Shown: positions 1 through 8,270 of the stretch, one piece after another
Layout: each line of letters opens with the position of its first letter
Numbering within the stretch: position 1 is the first letter of the stretch
Assembly: GCF_042646205.1 (NCBI RefSeq)
Contig: NZ_JBHRTF010000002.1
Coordinates: 496,001-560,000, forward strand
Source of the DNA: Cellvibrio fontiphilus_A
GTDB lineage: Bacteria > Pseudomonadota > Gammaproteobacteria > Pseudomonadales > Cellvibrionaceae
Direction: 5' to 3'
Length of the DNA: 64,000 nt
Made by a program: the position numbers and the translations under genes
The notes under the pieces: generated by a model
What the model saw: only the letters and a program-made list of their open reading frames with translations
What the model was told of the DNA's origin: nothing
Database searches by the model: none

Positions 1-56
1 ATAAATTCGTACAGCAGATCGCTATCAGACTCTGCAAAATGTTTTGGTATGTACAT
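1..56 (-). CDS. PaiB-type FMN-binding negative transcriptional regulator, 5' end only
   Basis: Only the first 18 codons lie in the window; the gene runs off the left edge on the minus strand. The start reads MYIPKHFAESDSDLL, which matches the well-conserved opening of the PaiB family (FMN-binding split-barrel proteins that repress protease and sporulation genes in Bacillus and occur widely in proteobacteria). A good ribosome site (AGGAG, complement of 68-72) lies 11 nt before the ATG. It follows the small ABM-domain gene by 30 nt on the same strand, so the two are probably co-transcribed. The call rests on the N-terminus alone. Confidence 0.6.
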   Translation of the reverse strand, partial: MYIPKHFAESDSDLLYEF

Positions 57-86
57 CTGTGATTCCACTCCTTCGGTGTGTGTTTT

Positions 87-416
87 TTATGGATTACTTT
101 TTTGCACAGGCAATACACCAAATTCAGTGTTGCCATAGGTTTTTAACACCTGAGATATCACAACCTGATACCCATCAAGCCATTTTTCCTGGGATGCTTT
201 AGCTTGCAAATGCTTGGGGTGCCGCACTAATTCATGCAACGCCTCCAGGGATTCCCAATAATACACATTGGATACAAACCCACTCTCTGGATTCTCCCAG
301 CTTTCCTCACACAAATAGCCGGGGATAGATTTGGCCGCATCGGCGATTGCCTTATCCAAGGCATAAAACTCTTCGTCAAATTGCTTTTTTAAAAATATAA
401 AAGTAGATGAATACAC
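87..416 (-). CDS. Small ABM-domain (antibiotic biosynthesis monooxygenase-like) protein
   Basis: A 109-aa protein with a GTG start. The pattern of an aromatic-rich first strand, a helix (FDEEFYALDKAIADAAK), 'IPGYLCEESWENPESG', 'VYYWESLEALHELVRHPKHLQAK' and a C-terminal strand is that of the dimeric alpha/beta-barrel ABM fold (YgiN-like family). Members are small cofactor-free oxygenases, haem-degrading enzymes or binding proteins; nothing here fixes the substrate. The start lacks a strong ribosome site. It sits 30 nt upstream of the PaiB-type gene, so a shared transcript is likely. The fold is fairly sure, the function unknown. Confidence 0.6.
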   Translation of the reverse strand: MYSSTFIFLKKQFDEEFYALDKAIADAAKSIPGYLCEESWENPESGFVSNVYYWESLEALHELVRHPKHLQAKASQEKWLDGYQVVISQVLKTYGNTEFGVLPVQKSNP

Positions 417-474
417 CTGATGTTTATACCTATGAATAGTTAATATTTACTCAATCGATCATTTCTGGATGAAA

Positions 475-1308
475 TCAAATTCCCCAAACCGCTTCAAGCA
501 TGGAGTAACCCTTGGGGTCATAGGATTTTAACTCTACTTGATTAAACGGATAATAATCGCCACCCACAAAATAAATTGCAGACAATTCCGCAAAGTATTC
601 TTTTTCATTCGTGGAGGCGTAAGCAGGTTTCAATATTTTTCCATTTATATCTTGTTGCGAAAGATAAAGGCCACTTTGTCTGGATGAAAACCACGCCTGC
701 TTGAGTAAAGGGTAATTATTAGACCAGTCTTCGTAATGCCAGGCATGGGCTAGCTCATGCACCATAACTTTGTTAACCCATAAATCAGGAAGCCAAAGAA
801 AATTTTCAAGGTTGTAAATAACAATTGAATGCGACCATCTTTTATCGCCTAGAAGAAGATTAGGATCTCCGCTGACAGGGAAATATCTGAGGCCATTATT
901 TTCACCACCTAGTTTTGCGGTTGGGCCAAGCATGATGTAAAAGCTGACTTTTTTTAAATAACTATGGCTTGATTTTGGTATTTTTGAAAAAACATAATCC
1001 AACGACTTATTAAGCCTTTTAACAGCCAGGCTCATGTTGGCTTTATCCTTTTCACTCTCAGGTAGCTCTATAAAAACCTGATAAGCTGAACTTTTATTTT
1101 CGTATTGTCTTTGCGGGTAACGATAATTTACCCGCGTATCTTTAGATACATTAATGTCAATACTTTTACTTTCTGCACCGCATTGTTTTTCATCATCCGT
1201 AAAGATAGTTTTGCCTTGTTTTATACAGGAAAATACTTTTGCGCTTACAGGTACTGAATTGAATATCACAATGATTAGTACAGATATTAATAATTTAAAT
1301 GCGTCCAT
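475..1308 (-). CDS. Secreted putative zinc metallopeptidase with N-terminal DUF4124-like segment
   Basis: A 277-aa protein. Residues 1-23 form a signal peptide ending in VSA. The following 'KVFSCIKQGKTIFTDDEKQCG' region resembles the DUF4124 pattern (short Cys-bracketed sheet common in exported gammaproteobacterial proteins). Near residue 185 it has HELAH, an HExxH zinc-binding motif, with a downstream 'EYFAELSAIYF' helix that could supply the third ligand, as in gluzincins. It is AT-richer than its neighbours. No peptidase family was recognised. It appears to be a single-gene unit, with 58 nt separating it from the ABM gene downstream. Confidence 0.6.
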   Translation of the reverse strand: MDAFKLLISVLIIVIFNSVPVSAKVFSCIKQGKTIFTDDEKQCGAESKSIDINVSKDTRVNYRYPQRQYENKSSAYQVFIELPESEKDKANMSLAVKRLNKSLDYVFSKIPKSSHSYLKKVSFYIMLGPTAKLGGENNGLRYFPVSGDPNLLLGDKRWSHSIVIYNLENFLWLPDLWVNKVMVHELAHAWHYEDWSNNYPLLKQAWFSSRQSGLYLSQQDINGKILKPAYASTNEKEYFAELSAIYFVGGDYYPFNQVELKSYDPKGYSMLEAVWGI

Positions 1309-1396
1309 GTTATTTATTGCCTAAAAATACTTATAAAAATCCAGATGACACAGAACCGGTAAAACCCCTGCAACTCCCAATGCGGTAGACCGCGCA

Positions 1397-1422
1397 GGCG
1401 CTCCCGGTTTTTTGCGAGCGCC
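1397..1422. other. Hairpin in the region upstream of the chemotaxis receptor gene
   Basis: Perfect 7-bp arms GGCGCTC and GAGCGCC enclose a 12-nt loop containing a T-run. A second, shorter hairpin (CGGCG...CGCCG) lies near 1465-1485. They fall in the 274-bp gene-free stretch 1309-1582 between the divergent metallopeptidase and receptor genes, which must carry both promoters. No open frame there looks real. The role of the hairpins is unknown. Confidence 0.3.
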
Positions 1423-1582
1423 CGAATATATAGGCTACCAAAACACAGGGCCAGCGTTTTTTCGGCGCTCAAGCTTCGCCGAACCTCCATCACCCCGCCA
1501 AAGCACCAAATTGGAACAACGGCCAACTCAGGTCTAGAGTTAATATCTAGTCACGCAGCGATTGCATAAGAAGGAGAGGGTT

Positions 1583-3094
1583 ATGTTGGTGAATATTTCT
1601 GTGCCCAAACGTTTGGGCGGTGGGTTTGCGCTGGTAACGCTGACGTTTTTGGCGCTGTTGGTGTTTGTGGCTTATGCCTTTCACACCGAACACGCCACCA
1701 CCAAGTTAATTTTGAATAATTATGTGCCCGGCACCAGCACCCTGTACTCCGCCGACCGGGATTTGCAGCAGGCACTGGTGGCGGAGCGCACCTTGATCGC
1801 GACTGACCCGGCAAGTGAACAATTCAAAACCCTGCTGGGCGAGCACGCCGAGAACAAACAACAGGCCCGCGAGCGGGTGGATGCGTTTTTTAATTTGATT
1901 GAGGACGCCAAACTCAATGAGCTGCGCAATAACTACACCGGCCTGCGCGATAGCTGGGAGGCAAGCACCGATCAGGTAGTGGCTATGGTGCAACAGCCGG
2001 ATGCCGAGTCGCGCCGTTTGGCACTGGAGTTAAGCACCGGTAAAGCCGCCGCCGACTTTGAGGCGATGCGCAATGAACTGGATTTAATGCAGGAGCGGCT
2101 GGAGCAAATTCTGGCGGCGAAACAGGAGTCGGCCATTAGTAACTTCCAGCGCACTTCGCTGACCATGTTAATCACCGCATCTATCGGCGTGTTGCTGGCG
2201 ATTGGTTTATCGGTTGCGCTGTTCCGCAGCATTACCACACCGCTGCAAATTGTGGCCAACGCCGTGCGCCAGTTGGCGGAGGGCAATTTAACGTTCCGCA
2301 GCCGTAGCGAGCGGCGCGATGAATTTGGCCAGTTATTGAATGCGATGAATGAATCCATGGAGCGTTTGTCGCGCACCGTGACCGATATTTTGAATACCTC
2401 GGATGCACTTACCAACGCCTCTTCACAGGTATCGGCCACCACCCAAAGTCTGAGCCAGGCGACTACCGAACAGGCCAGCAGTGTGGAGGAAATTTCTGCA
2501 TCGCTGGAGCAAATTTCCAGCTCCGTAAAACAAAACGCCGACAATGCGCGCGTCACCGATGGCATTGCCGCCAAAGCCTCACAACAAGCCGGAGAAAGCG
2601 GGGCGACAGTATCCAAAACTGTGGAGGCCATGCGCCAGATCGCCGAGAAAGTCGCCATCATTGACGACATTGCCTACCAAACCAATTTGCTCGCCTTAAA
2701 CGCGGCGATTGAAGCGGGGCGCGCCGGTGAACACGGGCGCGGGTTTGCGGTAGTGGCGAGTGAAGTGCGTAAACTGGCCGAGCGCAGCCGCGTAGCGGCC
2801 CAGGAAATTGATGAGCTGACCGCCGGCAACGTGCGCCTGGCGGAGCGCGCCGGTGAGCTGTTAAAAGATATGGTGCCGGCGATTACCAAAACCTCGGATT
2901 TGGTACAGGAAATTTCGGCCAGTTCGATGGAACAATCCACTGGCCTCTCGGAAGTCAATTCAGCGATGTTGCAAATCAACCGCGCCACCCAGCAAAACGC
3001 GGCGGCAGCAGAAGAGTTGGCAGCGACCGCCGAACAAACCAACGATCAATCGCAACACCTGCAGCAGTTGATGTCGTTTTTTAAAGTTGCCTGA
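1583..3094 (+). CDS. Methyl-accepting chemotaxis protein
   Basis: A 503-aa inner-membrane chemoreceptor. I chose ATG 1583 because AAGGAGAGGG (1571-1580) sits just before it. Layout: TM1 about residues 13-33; a periplasmic four-helix-bundle-type ligand domain about 34-190; TM2 about 191-213; HAMP about 214-266; then a long cytoplasmic signalling coiled coil. The conserved hairpin tip that binds CheW and CheA is clear at about 375-400 (EAGRAGEHGRGFAVVASEV). There is no C-terminal pentapeptide tether for CheR/CheB. The ligand cannot be predicted. It is monocistronic, followed by a strong hairpin at 3121-3149. Confidence 0.93.
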   Translation: MLVNISVPKRLGGGFALVTLTFLALLVFVAYAFHTEHATTKLILNNYVPGTSTLYSADRDLQQALVAERTLIATDPASEQFKTLLGEHAENKQQARERVDAFFNLIEDAKLNELRNNYTGLRDSWEASTDQVVAMVQQPDAESRRLALELSTGKAAADFEAMRNELDLMQERLEQILAAKQESAISNFQRTSLTMLITASIGVLLAIGLSVALFRSITTPLQIVANAVRQLAEGNLTFRSRSERRDEFGQLLNAMNESMERLSRTVTDILNTSDALTNASSQVSATTQSLSQATTEQASSVEEISASLEQISSSVKQNADNARVTDGIAAKASQQAGESGATVSKTVEAMRQIAEKVAIIDDIAYQTNLLALNAAIEAGRAGEHGRGFAVVASEVRKLAERSRVAAQEIDELTAGNVRLAERAGELLKDMVPAITKTSDLVQEISASSMEQSTGLSEVNSAMLQINRATQQNAAAAEELAATAEQTNDQSQHLQQLMSFFKVA

Positions 3095-3120
3095 TACCGC
3101 CAAGGTCACCTGACCCATGG

Positions 3121-3149
3121 TTTGCCCGGTGCACACTGTGCCGGGCAAA
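3121..3149 (+). terminator. Strong hairpin after the chemoreceptor gene
   Basis: TTTGCCCGG and CCGGGCAAA pair as 9-bp arms, and part of the loop (GCACA/TGTGC) can extend the stem with one bulge. No T-run follows, so it is a poor intrinsic terminator by itself. It may mark or stabilise the 3' end of the receptor mRNA. Confidence 0.45.
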
Positions 3150-3251
3150 TGCGCACTGACCAATCCCCTCGCACCACACATTGCCAGCGCCACTCGCACA
3201 GCGGCATTATGGCGACCCGTTTATAACGCCAGTGTTAAACAAGGTTGCCCT

Positions 3252-4202
3252 ATGACCCCCGCCCAGCACCACAAAACCTGCCATCACCCCATTATTAATG
3301 CCGCTAACCCGCTGGCCGAAAAAAATACCCGGCGCGCGGTGATACTCACGGCAGTCATGATGGTGTTGGAAATCGCCGGCGGCTGGTATTACAACTCCAT
3401 GGCACTGCTGGCCGATGGCTGGCACATGAGTTCCCACGTGGTAGCGCTTGGCCTGGCGCTCTTTGCCTATGTGATGGCACGCCGCCTGGCGCAGGATGGC
3501 CGCTTCAGCTTTGGCACCTGGAAAATCGAAGTGCTGGGCGCCTATACCAGCGCGATTTTATTGTTGCTGGTCGCCGTGACCATGCTTTATCACTCCGGCG
3601 AACGTTTGCTGAACCCTAGCGAGATTCACTACAACGAGGCTATCGCGCTGGCGACTCTGGGCCTTGCCGTCAATTTGATTTGTGCCTGGTGGCTGAAAGA
3701 CGGGCATCACCACCATCACGGCCATGACCACGATCACGATCACGATCACGATCACGATCACGATCACCAGCATCATGGCCACGAGGATCTAAATTTGCGC
3801 GCGGCCTATATGCATGTGATTGCCGATGCCGCCACCTCGGTGCTGGCAATTATTGCGCTCATTGGCGGCAAACTCTGGGGCGCCGATTGGCTGGACCCGG
3901 TAATGGGCATTGTGGGCGGGCTGTTGGTGGGCAACTGGGCGTTGGGTTTATTGCGCACCAGTAGCCGCGCGCTGCTGGATGCGGAAATGGACGCACCGGT
4001 GGTGAAAGAAATTCGCGACGTGATTGCCCAGAGCCCGGTGCCGGCAACAATCCGCGATTTGCATGTCTGGCGCGTGGGGCGCGACCAATACGCCTGTGTG
4101 GTCGCCTTGAACACCAGCGCCAATACCAGCGCCGATTTTTTTAAACAACAACTCGCCATCCATGAAGAGTTGGTGCATATCAGCATCGAACTGCACGCTT
4201 GA
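3252..4202 (+). CDS. dmeF: CDF-family Co/Ni/Zn efflux transporter, DmeF type
   Basis: A 316-aa cation diffusion facilitator that exports divalent metals from cytoplasm to periplasm in exchange for protons. ATG 3252 was chosen because the family match begins there and AAGG lies upstream; the frame is open further upstream but unlike the family. Six TM helices are visible. 'LLADGWHMSSHVVALGLALFAY' and 'RFSFGTWKIEVLGAY' are DmeF-like and carry the HxxxD-type TM2 site. A very His/Asp-rich cytoplasmic loop (about residues 153-176, HDHDHD...) between TM4 and TM5 is a metal-binding loop. 'HVIADAATSVLAI' is the second site. A DmeR repressor gene is not adjacent. Exact metal preference is inference. 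Confidence 0.85.
   Translation: MTPAQHHKTCHHPIINAANPLAEKNTRRAVILTAVMMVLEIAGGWYYNSMALLADGWHMSSHVVALGLALFAYVMARRLAQDGRFSFGTWKIEVLGAYTSAILLLLVAVTMLYHSGERLLNPSEIHYNEAIALATLGLAVNLICAWWLKDGHHHHHGHDHDHDHDHDHDHDHQHHGHEDLNLRAAYMHVIADAATSVLAIIALIGGKLWGADWLDPVMGIVGGLLVGNWALGLLRTSSRALLDAEMDAPVVKEIRDVIAQSPVPATIRDLHVWRVGRDQYACVVALNTSANTSADFFKQQLAIHEELVHISIELHA
3729..3767 (+). repeat. In-frame hexanucleotide tandem repeat (CACGAT)n
   Basis: Six and a half perfect copies of CACGAT encode the alternating His-Asp stretch of the DmeF loop. Because the unit is 6 bp, slippage would add or remove His-Asp pairs without breaking the frame. Confidence 0.9.
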
Positions 4203-4266
4203 GCACCACAGCAGCTGGCCTTCACAACAACTAGCCCTCACAACAAATAAAGGGCGCAGGCGGGTT

Positions 4267-4944
4267 TTAATTTACTTCTATCGCCTGTTGAAAAGTTTTT
4301 TTACCGCGCAGGTAGCGTTTTACACAGGCTTCATCGGTCAGGGCTTCCTGCAAGGCGGTAGTAAAGTCGTACACCCGCGCATCCAGCCCCTGGTGTTCAA
4401 TTGCCGCTTCAAACCCCTGGGAGTGGGCATCCGCCGCAATCGCCAGGGTTTCCACCATACCGGTGCTGATGTCCATATTCGCCGGGTCAGCAAAGGAGGC
4501 CTCGCAGGCGCTGGCATCGGTCGCATGGAAATTGCGGCAGCGATAGGGGCGCACCGGGTAGGCACTGCACTGGTTGTCCTGCAGGAGCGGGCATTTGAGG
4601 TTGGTGGTAAGCTGCTGTTCCGGCGTCATGTTGCGAATCTGCGCCGCATTCTGTGCTATTTCCTGCAGAATTTTTTCTCTCAGTTCGCGCGCCAGATGTT
4701 GATCCAGATAGGCGCGAATATTCAGCACCTCATGGGCGCGCACCTCCACTTTGTAATAACAGCAAAAGGCGCAGCCGGCGCGACAGGCCGGTTTGGTCGC
4801 TGCTTCATCAATCGTTTTGGCGATGAGTTTGTCGTAGCGGTTGAGCGATTTATTCAACGCCGCTTGAAACTGTTTTGCGCTGGATAAATCGCGCACCGCC
4901 GATTGGAATTCCCGCTGCGCGGTCTGTTGGAAAAAATCATTCAT
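4267..4944 (-). CDS. YkgJ-family cysteine-cluster protein
   Basis: A 225-aa cytoplasmic protein with the zinc/iron-chelating Cys-cluster pattern (CxxC-x-FCCYYK near residue 58, 'LKCPLLQDNQCSAYPVRPYRCRNF' near 120-145 and a later Cys). The family (CxxCxxCC domain, YkgJ/FliB-like) binds metal and may act in methylation or metal handling; no function is established for this subgroup. The ATG at 4944 starts a good family-like N-terminus. It converges with dmeF (64 nt apart); downstream of its start lies a long gene-poor gap. Confidence 0.8.
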   Translation of the reverse strand: MNDFFQQTAQREFQSAVRDLSSAKQFQAALNKSLNRYDKLIAKTIDEAATKPACRAGCAFCCYYKVEVRAHEVLNIRAYLDQHLARELREKILQEIAQNAAQIRNMTPEQQLTTNLKCPLLQDNQCSAYPVRPYRCRNFHATDASACEASFADPANMDISTGMVETLAIAADAHSQGFEAAIEHQGLDARVYDFTTALQEALTDEACVKRYLRGKKTFQQAIEVN

Positions 4945-5433
4945 AAAACGCTACTTAATCAAAAAAAAGTAAAAATGCCGGCTGAAATTACTGAAGATGA
5001 ATTTGTTAACGCAATCATCAACATAAATAAAAAAAGAGTTATAAACGACCAAACTGAATACGTATGCAACCGACTGTTCAATAATTAGCAAATGGCTTTA
5101 ACTATTCCTTGTGCGGTTTGTACTTTTTCCTGTGCAAACAGCGCCCTAAATTAGCCGCAACACCTGCTGTCTGTGCGGCGCTCTAGTGAAATAACAATAA
5201 CTCTGGATAGAGCTCAGGTTACCACCCATTTTGTCGCTGTTGCAGCCGTGCAACCCACACTGCCCCGAGCGATTAATGCGGATGATTTCATCCCACACTG
5301 GCCACACGTTTTTGCAGAATTATTTTCTGCGGGATAAGTGTTGCCCTGAAAAAAATAACCATAACATTTTCAATCACTACAACTGCCGCTGCAGAAATTT
5401 ATTGCACTGCACACCGGGCAGGGGAGACTTACT
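4945..5433. other. Gene-poor stretch upstream of the amylase gene
   Basis: These 489 bp are AT-rich in the first 160 bp and hold no confident gene. The only notable frame is the 37-codon ORF at 4975-5088. A 73-codon frame around 5231-5452 has no ribosome site and overlaps the amylase start. The right half probably holds the amylase promoter and leader (possible TTGCCC at 5341 and TAACAT about 5360). Confidence 0.5.
4975..5088 (+). CDS. Possible 37-aa ORF, unknown
   Basis: The frame starts MPAEITEDEFVNAI, has a plausible acidic helix followed by a basic stretch, and is much more AT-rich than its neighbours. No ribosome site is visible before the ATG, so it may be a decayed gene fragment or chance. 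It lies just upstream of the Cys-cluster gene on the opposite strand. Confidence 0.2.
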   Translation: MPAEITEDEFVNAIININKKRVINDQTEYVCNRLFNN

Positions 5434-6867
5434 GTGGATAATCGTTTTCTGAAAAATCGTTTTTTGAAGCAACTTTTGGCAAAAACATCACTGACCTTTA
5501 CGCTGGCTCTGGCCAGTATTTCCAGCATCCAACAAGCCAGCGCCGATGCCATTTTACATGCGTTTGACTGGAACTATAGCGATGTTTCCGCCAAGGCCAC
5601 GGAAATTAAAAACCTCGGCTACAAAGCAGTATTAGTCGCACCGCCGTTAAAATCCAACTCCGCCAACTCCGCCTGGTGGCAACGTTACCAGCCACAAGAT
5701 ATTCGCGTGATTGATCATGCGCGCGGCAATAAACAAAGTTTCCAAACTATGGTGAATGCGCTCAACGCCCAAGGTGTTGCTGTGTACGCGGACATAGTGC
5801 TCAACCACATGGCCAATGAGCGCAACGGCGCAACCGATTTCCCCGGCTCTGCCGCCATTAGCACCTACAATTCCAACACCACTTATTGGAACAACCAAAA
5901 ATTATTTGGCGATTTAACCCAGGGTTTGTTTGGCGGTTACGATTTTAACCCCGCTAACTGCATTAGCGATTACAACGATGTGTGGCAAGTGCAAAACTGG
6001 CGTTTGTGTGGCGGCGCCGGAGATACCGGTTTGCCCGATATGAACCCCAACTCCTGGGTAGTGACCCAACAGCGCAATTATTTAACCGCGCTGAAAAACA
6101 TGGGCGTGAAGGGTTTCCGTGTGGATGCCGCTAAACACATGACTTCCTATCACCTGAACCAAATTTTCACCTCCACTATTAAAACCAACATGTATGTGTT
6201 TGGTGAAATTATTACCGGCGGCGGTGCGGGCAATTTGGATAACGACCGTTTCCTCAGCCCCTACCTGCGCGATACCGACCACAAGGCCTATGACTTCCCA
6301 CTGTTCCACAGCATTCGCAATGCCTTTGGTTTTGGCGGCAGCATGAGTTCTTTGGTAAACCCACAGGCGGTAGGCCAGGCGATTGATCAATTCCGCGCGG
6401 TGACTTTCACTGTTAACCACGACATTCCACTCAACGGTGGCTTCCGCAGTTGGATCATGGATTCCACTGACGAACAATTGGCTTACGCCTACATCATGGG
6501 TCGCGATGGTGGCAAACCTTTGATCTTCAGTGACACCACTGGCACTGACAACAATCGTTGGGTCAACGCCTACAAAGCGCCGCACATTGCCGCTATGTTG
6601 AAATTCCACAACAAAGTGCAAGGTCAAGGCATGGAAGTATTGGCGCACAACAGCTGTGCGATTTTGTTCCGTCGCGGTGAAGAGGGCGTAGTCGGCATTA
6701 ACAAATGCGGCAGCCAACAAAACTTTAGCGTGAACACCAACAGCCGCTTCAAGTGGTATCGCAACTACCGCGATGTACTCACCAACGGCAATTTGGTTTA
6801 CATCAGCAGCAGCAACTACACCTTCGCCTTGCCAGCACGCACGGCGCGTATGTGGTTGCCGGAGTAA
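5434..6867 (+). CDS. Secreted GH13 alpha-amylase
   Basis: A 477-aa enzyme cleaving alpha-1,4 bonds in starch or glycogen outside the cytoplasm. The GTG start follows GGGGAG (5421-5426). A signal peptide covers about residues 1-38 (cleavage near SADA). The four GH13 regions are present: region I YADIVLNH (about 118-124); region II GFRVDAAKH with the nucleophile Asp (about 226-234); region III VFGEII with the acid/base Glu (about 258); region IV FTVNHD (about 325-330). A C-terminal beta-domain completes a compact single-domain amylase with no starch-binding module. It is monocistronic, ended by the terminator at 6903-6936. Confidence 0.93.
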   Translation: MDNRFLKNRFLKQLLAKTSLTFTLALASISSIQQASADAILHAFDWNYSDVSAKATEIKNLGYKAVLVAPPLKSNSANSAWWQRYQPQDIRVIDHARGNKQSFQTMVNALNAQGVAVYADIVLNHMANERNGATDFPGSAAISTYNSNTTYWNNQKLFGDLTQGLFGGYDFNPANCISDYNDVWQVQNWRLCGGAGDTGLPDMNPNSWVVTQQRNYLTALKNMGVKGFRVDAAKHMTSYHLNQIFTSTIKTNMYVFGEIITGGGAGNLDNDRFLSPYLRDTDHKAYDFPLFHSIRNAFGFGGSMSSLVNPQAVGQAIDQFRAVTFTVNHDIPLNGGFRSWIMDSTDEQLAYAYIMGRDGGKPLIFSDTTGTDNNRWVNAYKAPHIAAMLKFHNKVQGQGMEVLAHNSCAILFRRGEEGVVGINKCGSQQNFSVNTNSRFKWYRNYRDVLTNGNLVYISSSNYTFALPARTARMWLPE

Positions 6868-6902
6868 TACCAGCACATTTTTCTCACTCAGTTGTGCACC
6901 CC

Positions 6903-6936
6903 AAAAAAACGGCCGCAGGATAGCGGCCGTTTTTTA
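6903..6936 (+). terminator. Rho-independent terminator after the amylase gene
   Basis: ACGGCCGC and GCGGCCGT pair as an 8-bp GC-rich stem with a short loop, preceded by an A-run and followed by six Ts; it ends 69 nt past the stop codon. Confidence 0.9.
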
Positions 6937-7072
6937 TTGTGCGGTTGTAGCAAAGCGGCGCTGACAAGTTGCTTACCTTTCCTTTCACTTATCTGATTTA
7001 TCTATTCCACGGCAGCGGTAATAATCTCGCGAAAAAAATATAACTATTGTTACGTCAACACACGAGGCCATT

Positions 7073-8152
7073 ATGTGGAAATCCGCTCTGCTTTTTTCAT
7101 CCTTAATAGCGCTGGCCGCTTGCACTAACCAGCCCTTACCCCAGCAAGATAACCCCCAGAATTCCAGCGCCCATTCGCCCGGTTTTAGCGGGGAACAGCA
7201 GCGCTTGATTGGCCGGTTTGATACCAGCAGCCCGGGCAAAGCGCAATTTAGTTGGCCGGGTTCAGCGCTGGAGTTTCGTTTTACCGGCACTCGCGCTGCG
7301 ATCACTCTGGCCAGCACTGGCGATTTGCGCTTTCAAGTGGAAGTGAATGGCAAGCCGCAGGACTTGTGGGTAAAAGCAGGCGAAGCCAGCTATGAACTCG
7401 CCAGTGGTTTACCCCAGGGCGAACACCAGATTCGTCTGACGCGGCTCACCGAATCTTTTGCGGTGGTAAGCAGCCTGTTAAGTGACCCTGTGGTCGATGG
7501 CGAATTATTGCCCGCACCTGCCGCGCGCGAAAAACGCCTCTTGGTGATTGGCGATTCCATCACTGCCGGTTACGGCGTGGAAGGCCCAGATCAACATTGT
7601 CACTACGAAGCCAAGACCAGCAATCAGCAGCTGACCTACGCCGCCCTTGCTGCGAACACATTAAACGCCGACTTGCATGCAATCGCCTGGTCCGGCATAG
7701 GTGTGTGGCGCTCCTACGGTGAAAAAACCCCGGTAAACCCCAGCATGTTAGTGCGCTACCAACGCACGCTTGCTGACGATAGCAATAGCCGCTGGGATGC
7801 AACTGCTTATCAACCCGATGCGATTTTAATTAACCTGGGCACCAACGATTATTGGGAAGGCTCGGTGAGCGATGACTATCGCGCAAATATGAAAACATTA
7901 ATCGCCATGGTGCAGCAGGATTACGCCCATAAACCGGTGTATTTAATTGTCAGCCCCATGCTAGGCGGCGCGCAGCGCGAATCGCAAAAAATTATTTTAG
8001 GTTCACTGACGGGCAAGGGTGTACAGCTTGTCGATTTGGGAAAAATTGAACCACAAGACGGTTTAGGCTGCGATTGGCACCCCAATAAAATTACCAACCA
8101 ACGTATGGGCGATGCCTTGGTTGCACGTTTAAAAGCGGATTTGAACTGGTAA
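7073..8152 (+). CDS. CE2-type SGNH carbohydrate esterase lipoprotein
   Basis: A 359-aa deacetylase, probably acting on acetylated xylan or manno-oligosaccharides. Residues 1-17 are a lipoprotein signal with lipobox LAAC (Cys17), so it is probably membrane-anchored and periplasmic or surface-exposed. A beta-sandwich (about 40-145) precedes the SGNH hydrolase domain, the CE2 arrangement. Key residues: nucleophile Ser in GDSIT (about 160-164), 'INLGTNDYW' (block III) and 'DWHPN' (about 334-338) with the catalytic His and possibly the Asp. GAGG precedes the ATG. CE2 enzymes are known from Cellvibrio plant-wall systems. It stands alone between two terminators. Confidence 0.88.
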   Translation: MWKSALLFSSLIALAACTNQPLPQQDNPQNSSAHSPGFSGEQQRLIGRFDTSSPGKAQFSWPGSALEFRFTGTRAAITLASTGDLRFQVEVNGKPQDLWVKAGEASYELASGLPQGEHQIRLTRLTESFAVVSSLLSDPVVDGELLPAPAAREKRLLVIGDSITAGYGVEGPDQHCHYEAKTSNQQLTYAALAANTLNADLHAIAWSGIGVWRSYGEKTPVNPSMLVRYQRTLADDSNSRWDATAYQPDAILINLGTNDYWEGSVSDDYRANMKTLIAMVQQDYAHKPVYLIVSPMLGGAQRESQKIILGSLTGKGVQLVDLGKIEPQDGLGCDWHPNKITNQRMGDALVARLKADLNW

Positions 8153-8190
8153 AACTATTCAGTGCCGTAATACGCGGTATCCACAACATA

Positions 8191-8230
8191 AAAAGCCCGG
8201 CTTCATTACGAAGCCGGGCTTTGTTTTTTT
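8191..8230. terminator. Bidirectional terminator between the esterase and GH5 genes
   Basis: AAAGCCCGGCTTC and GAAGCCGGGCTTT form a 13-bp stem with a 5-nt loop, A-rich before and T-rich after, so it can end transcription from both convergent genes. Confidence 0.9.
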
Positions 8231-8270
8231 AATCTCCCTGAACAAAGTAACGCGAGGGAGAGATTAAAAA

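Noticed and set aside
3729..3767. Repeat considered as a CRISPR-like or satellite array
   Set aside because: Units of 6 bp without spacers, in frame within dmeF; a simple coding repeat.
4162..4887. 241-codon plus-strand frame opposite the Cys-cluster gene
   Set aside because: Fully antisense to the YkgJ-type gene, no recognisable domain and no ribosome site; the minus-strand protein has the conserved Cys pattern.
5231..5452. 73-codon frame before the amylase gene
   Set aside because: No ribosome site, odd Cys/His composition, and it overlaps the GTG start and ribosome site of the amylase gene.
6082..6876. 264-codon frame opposite the amylase gene
   Set aside because: Antisense shadow of conserved GH13 regions; no start signals.
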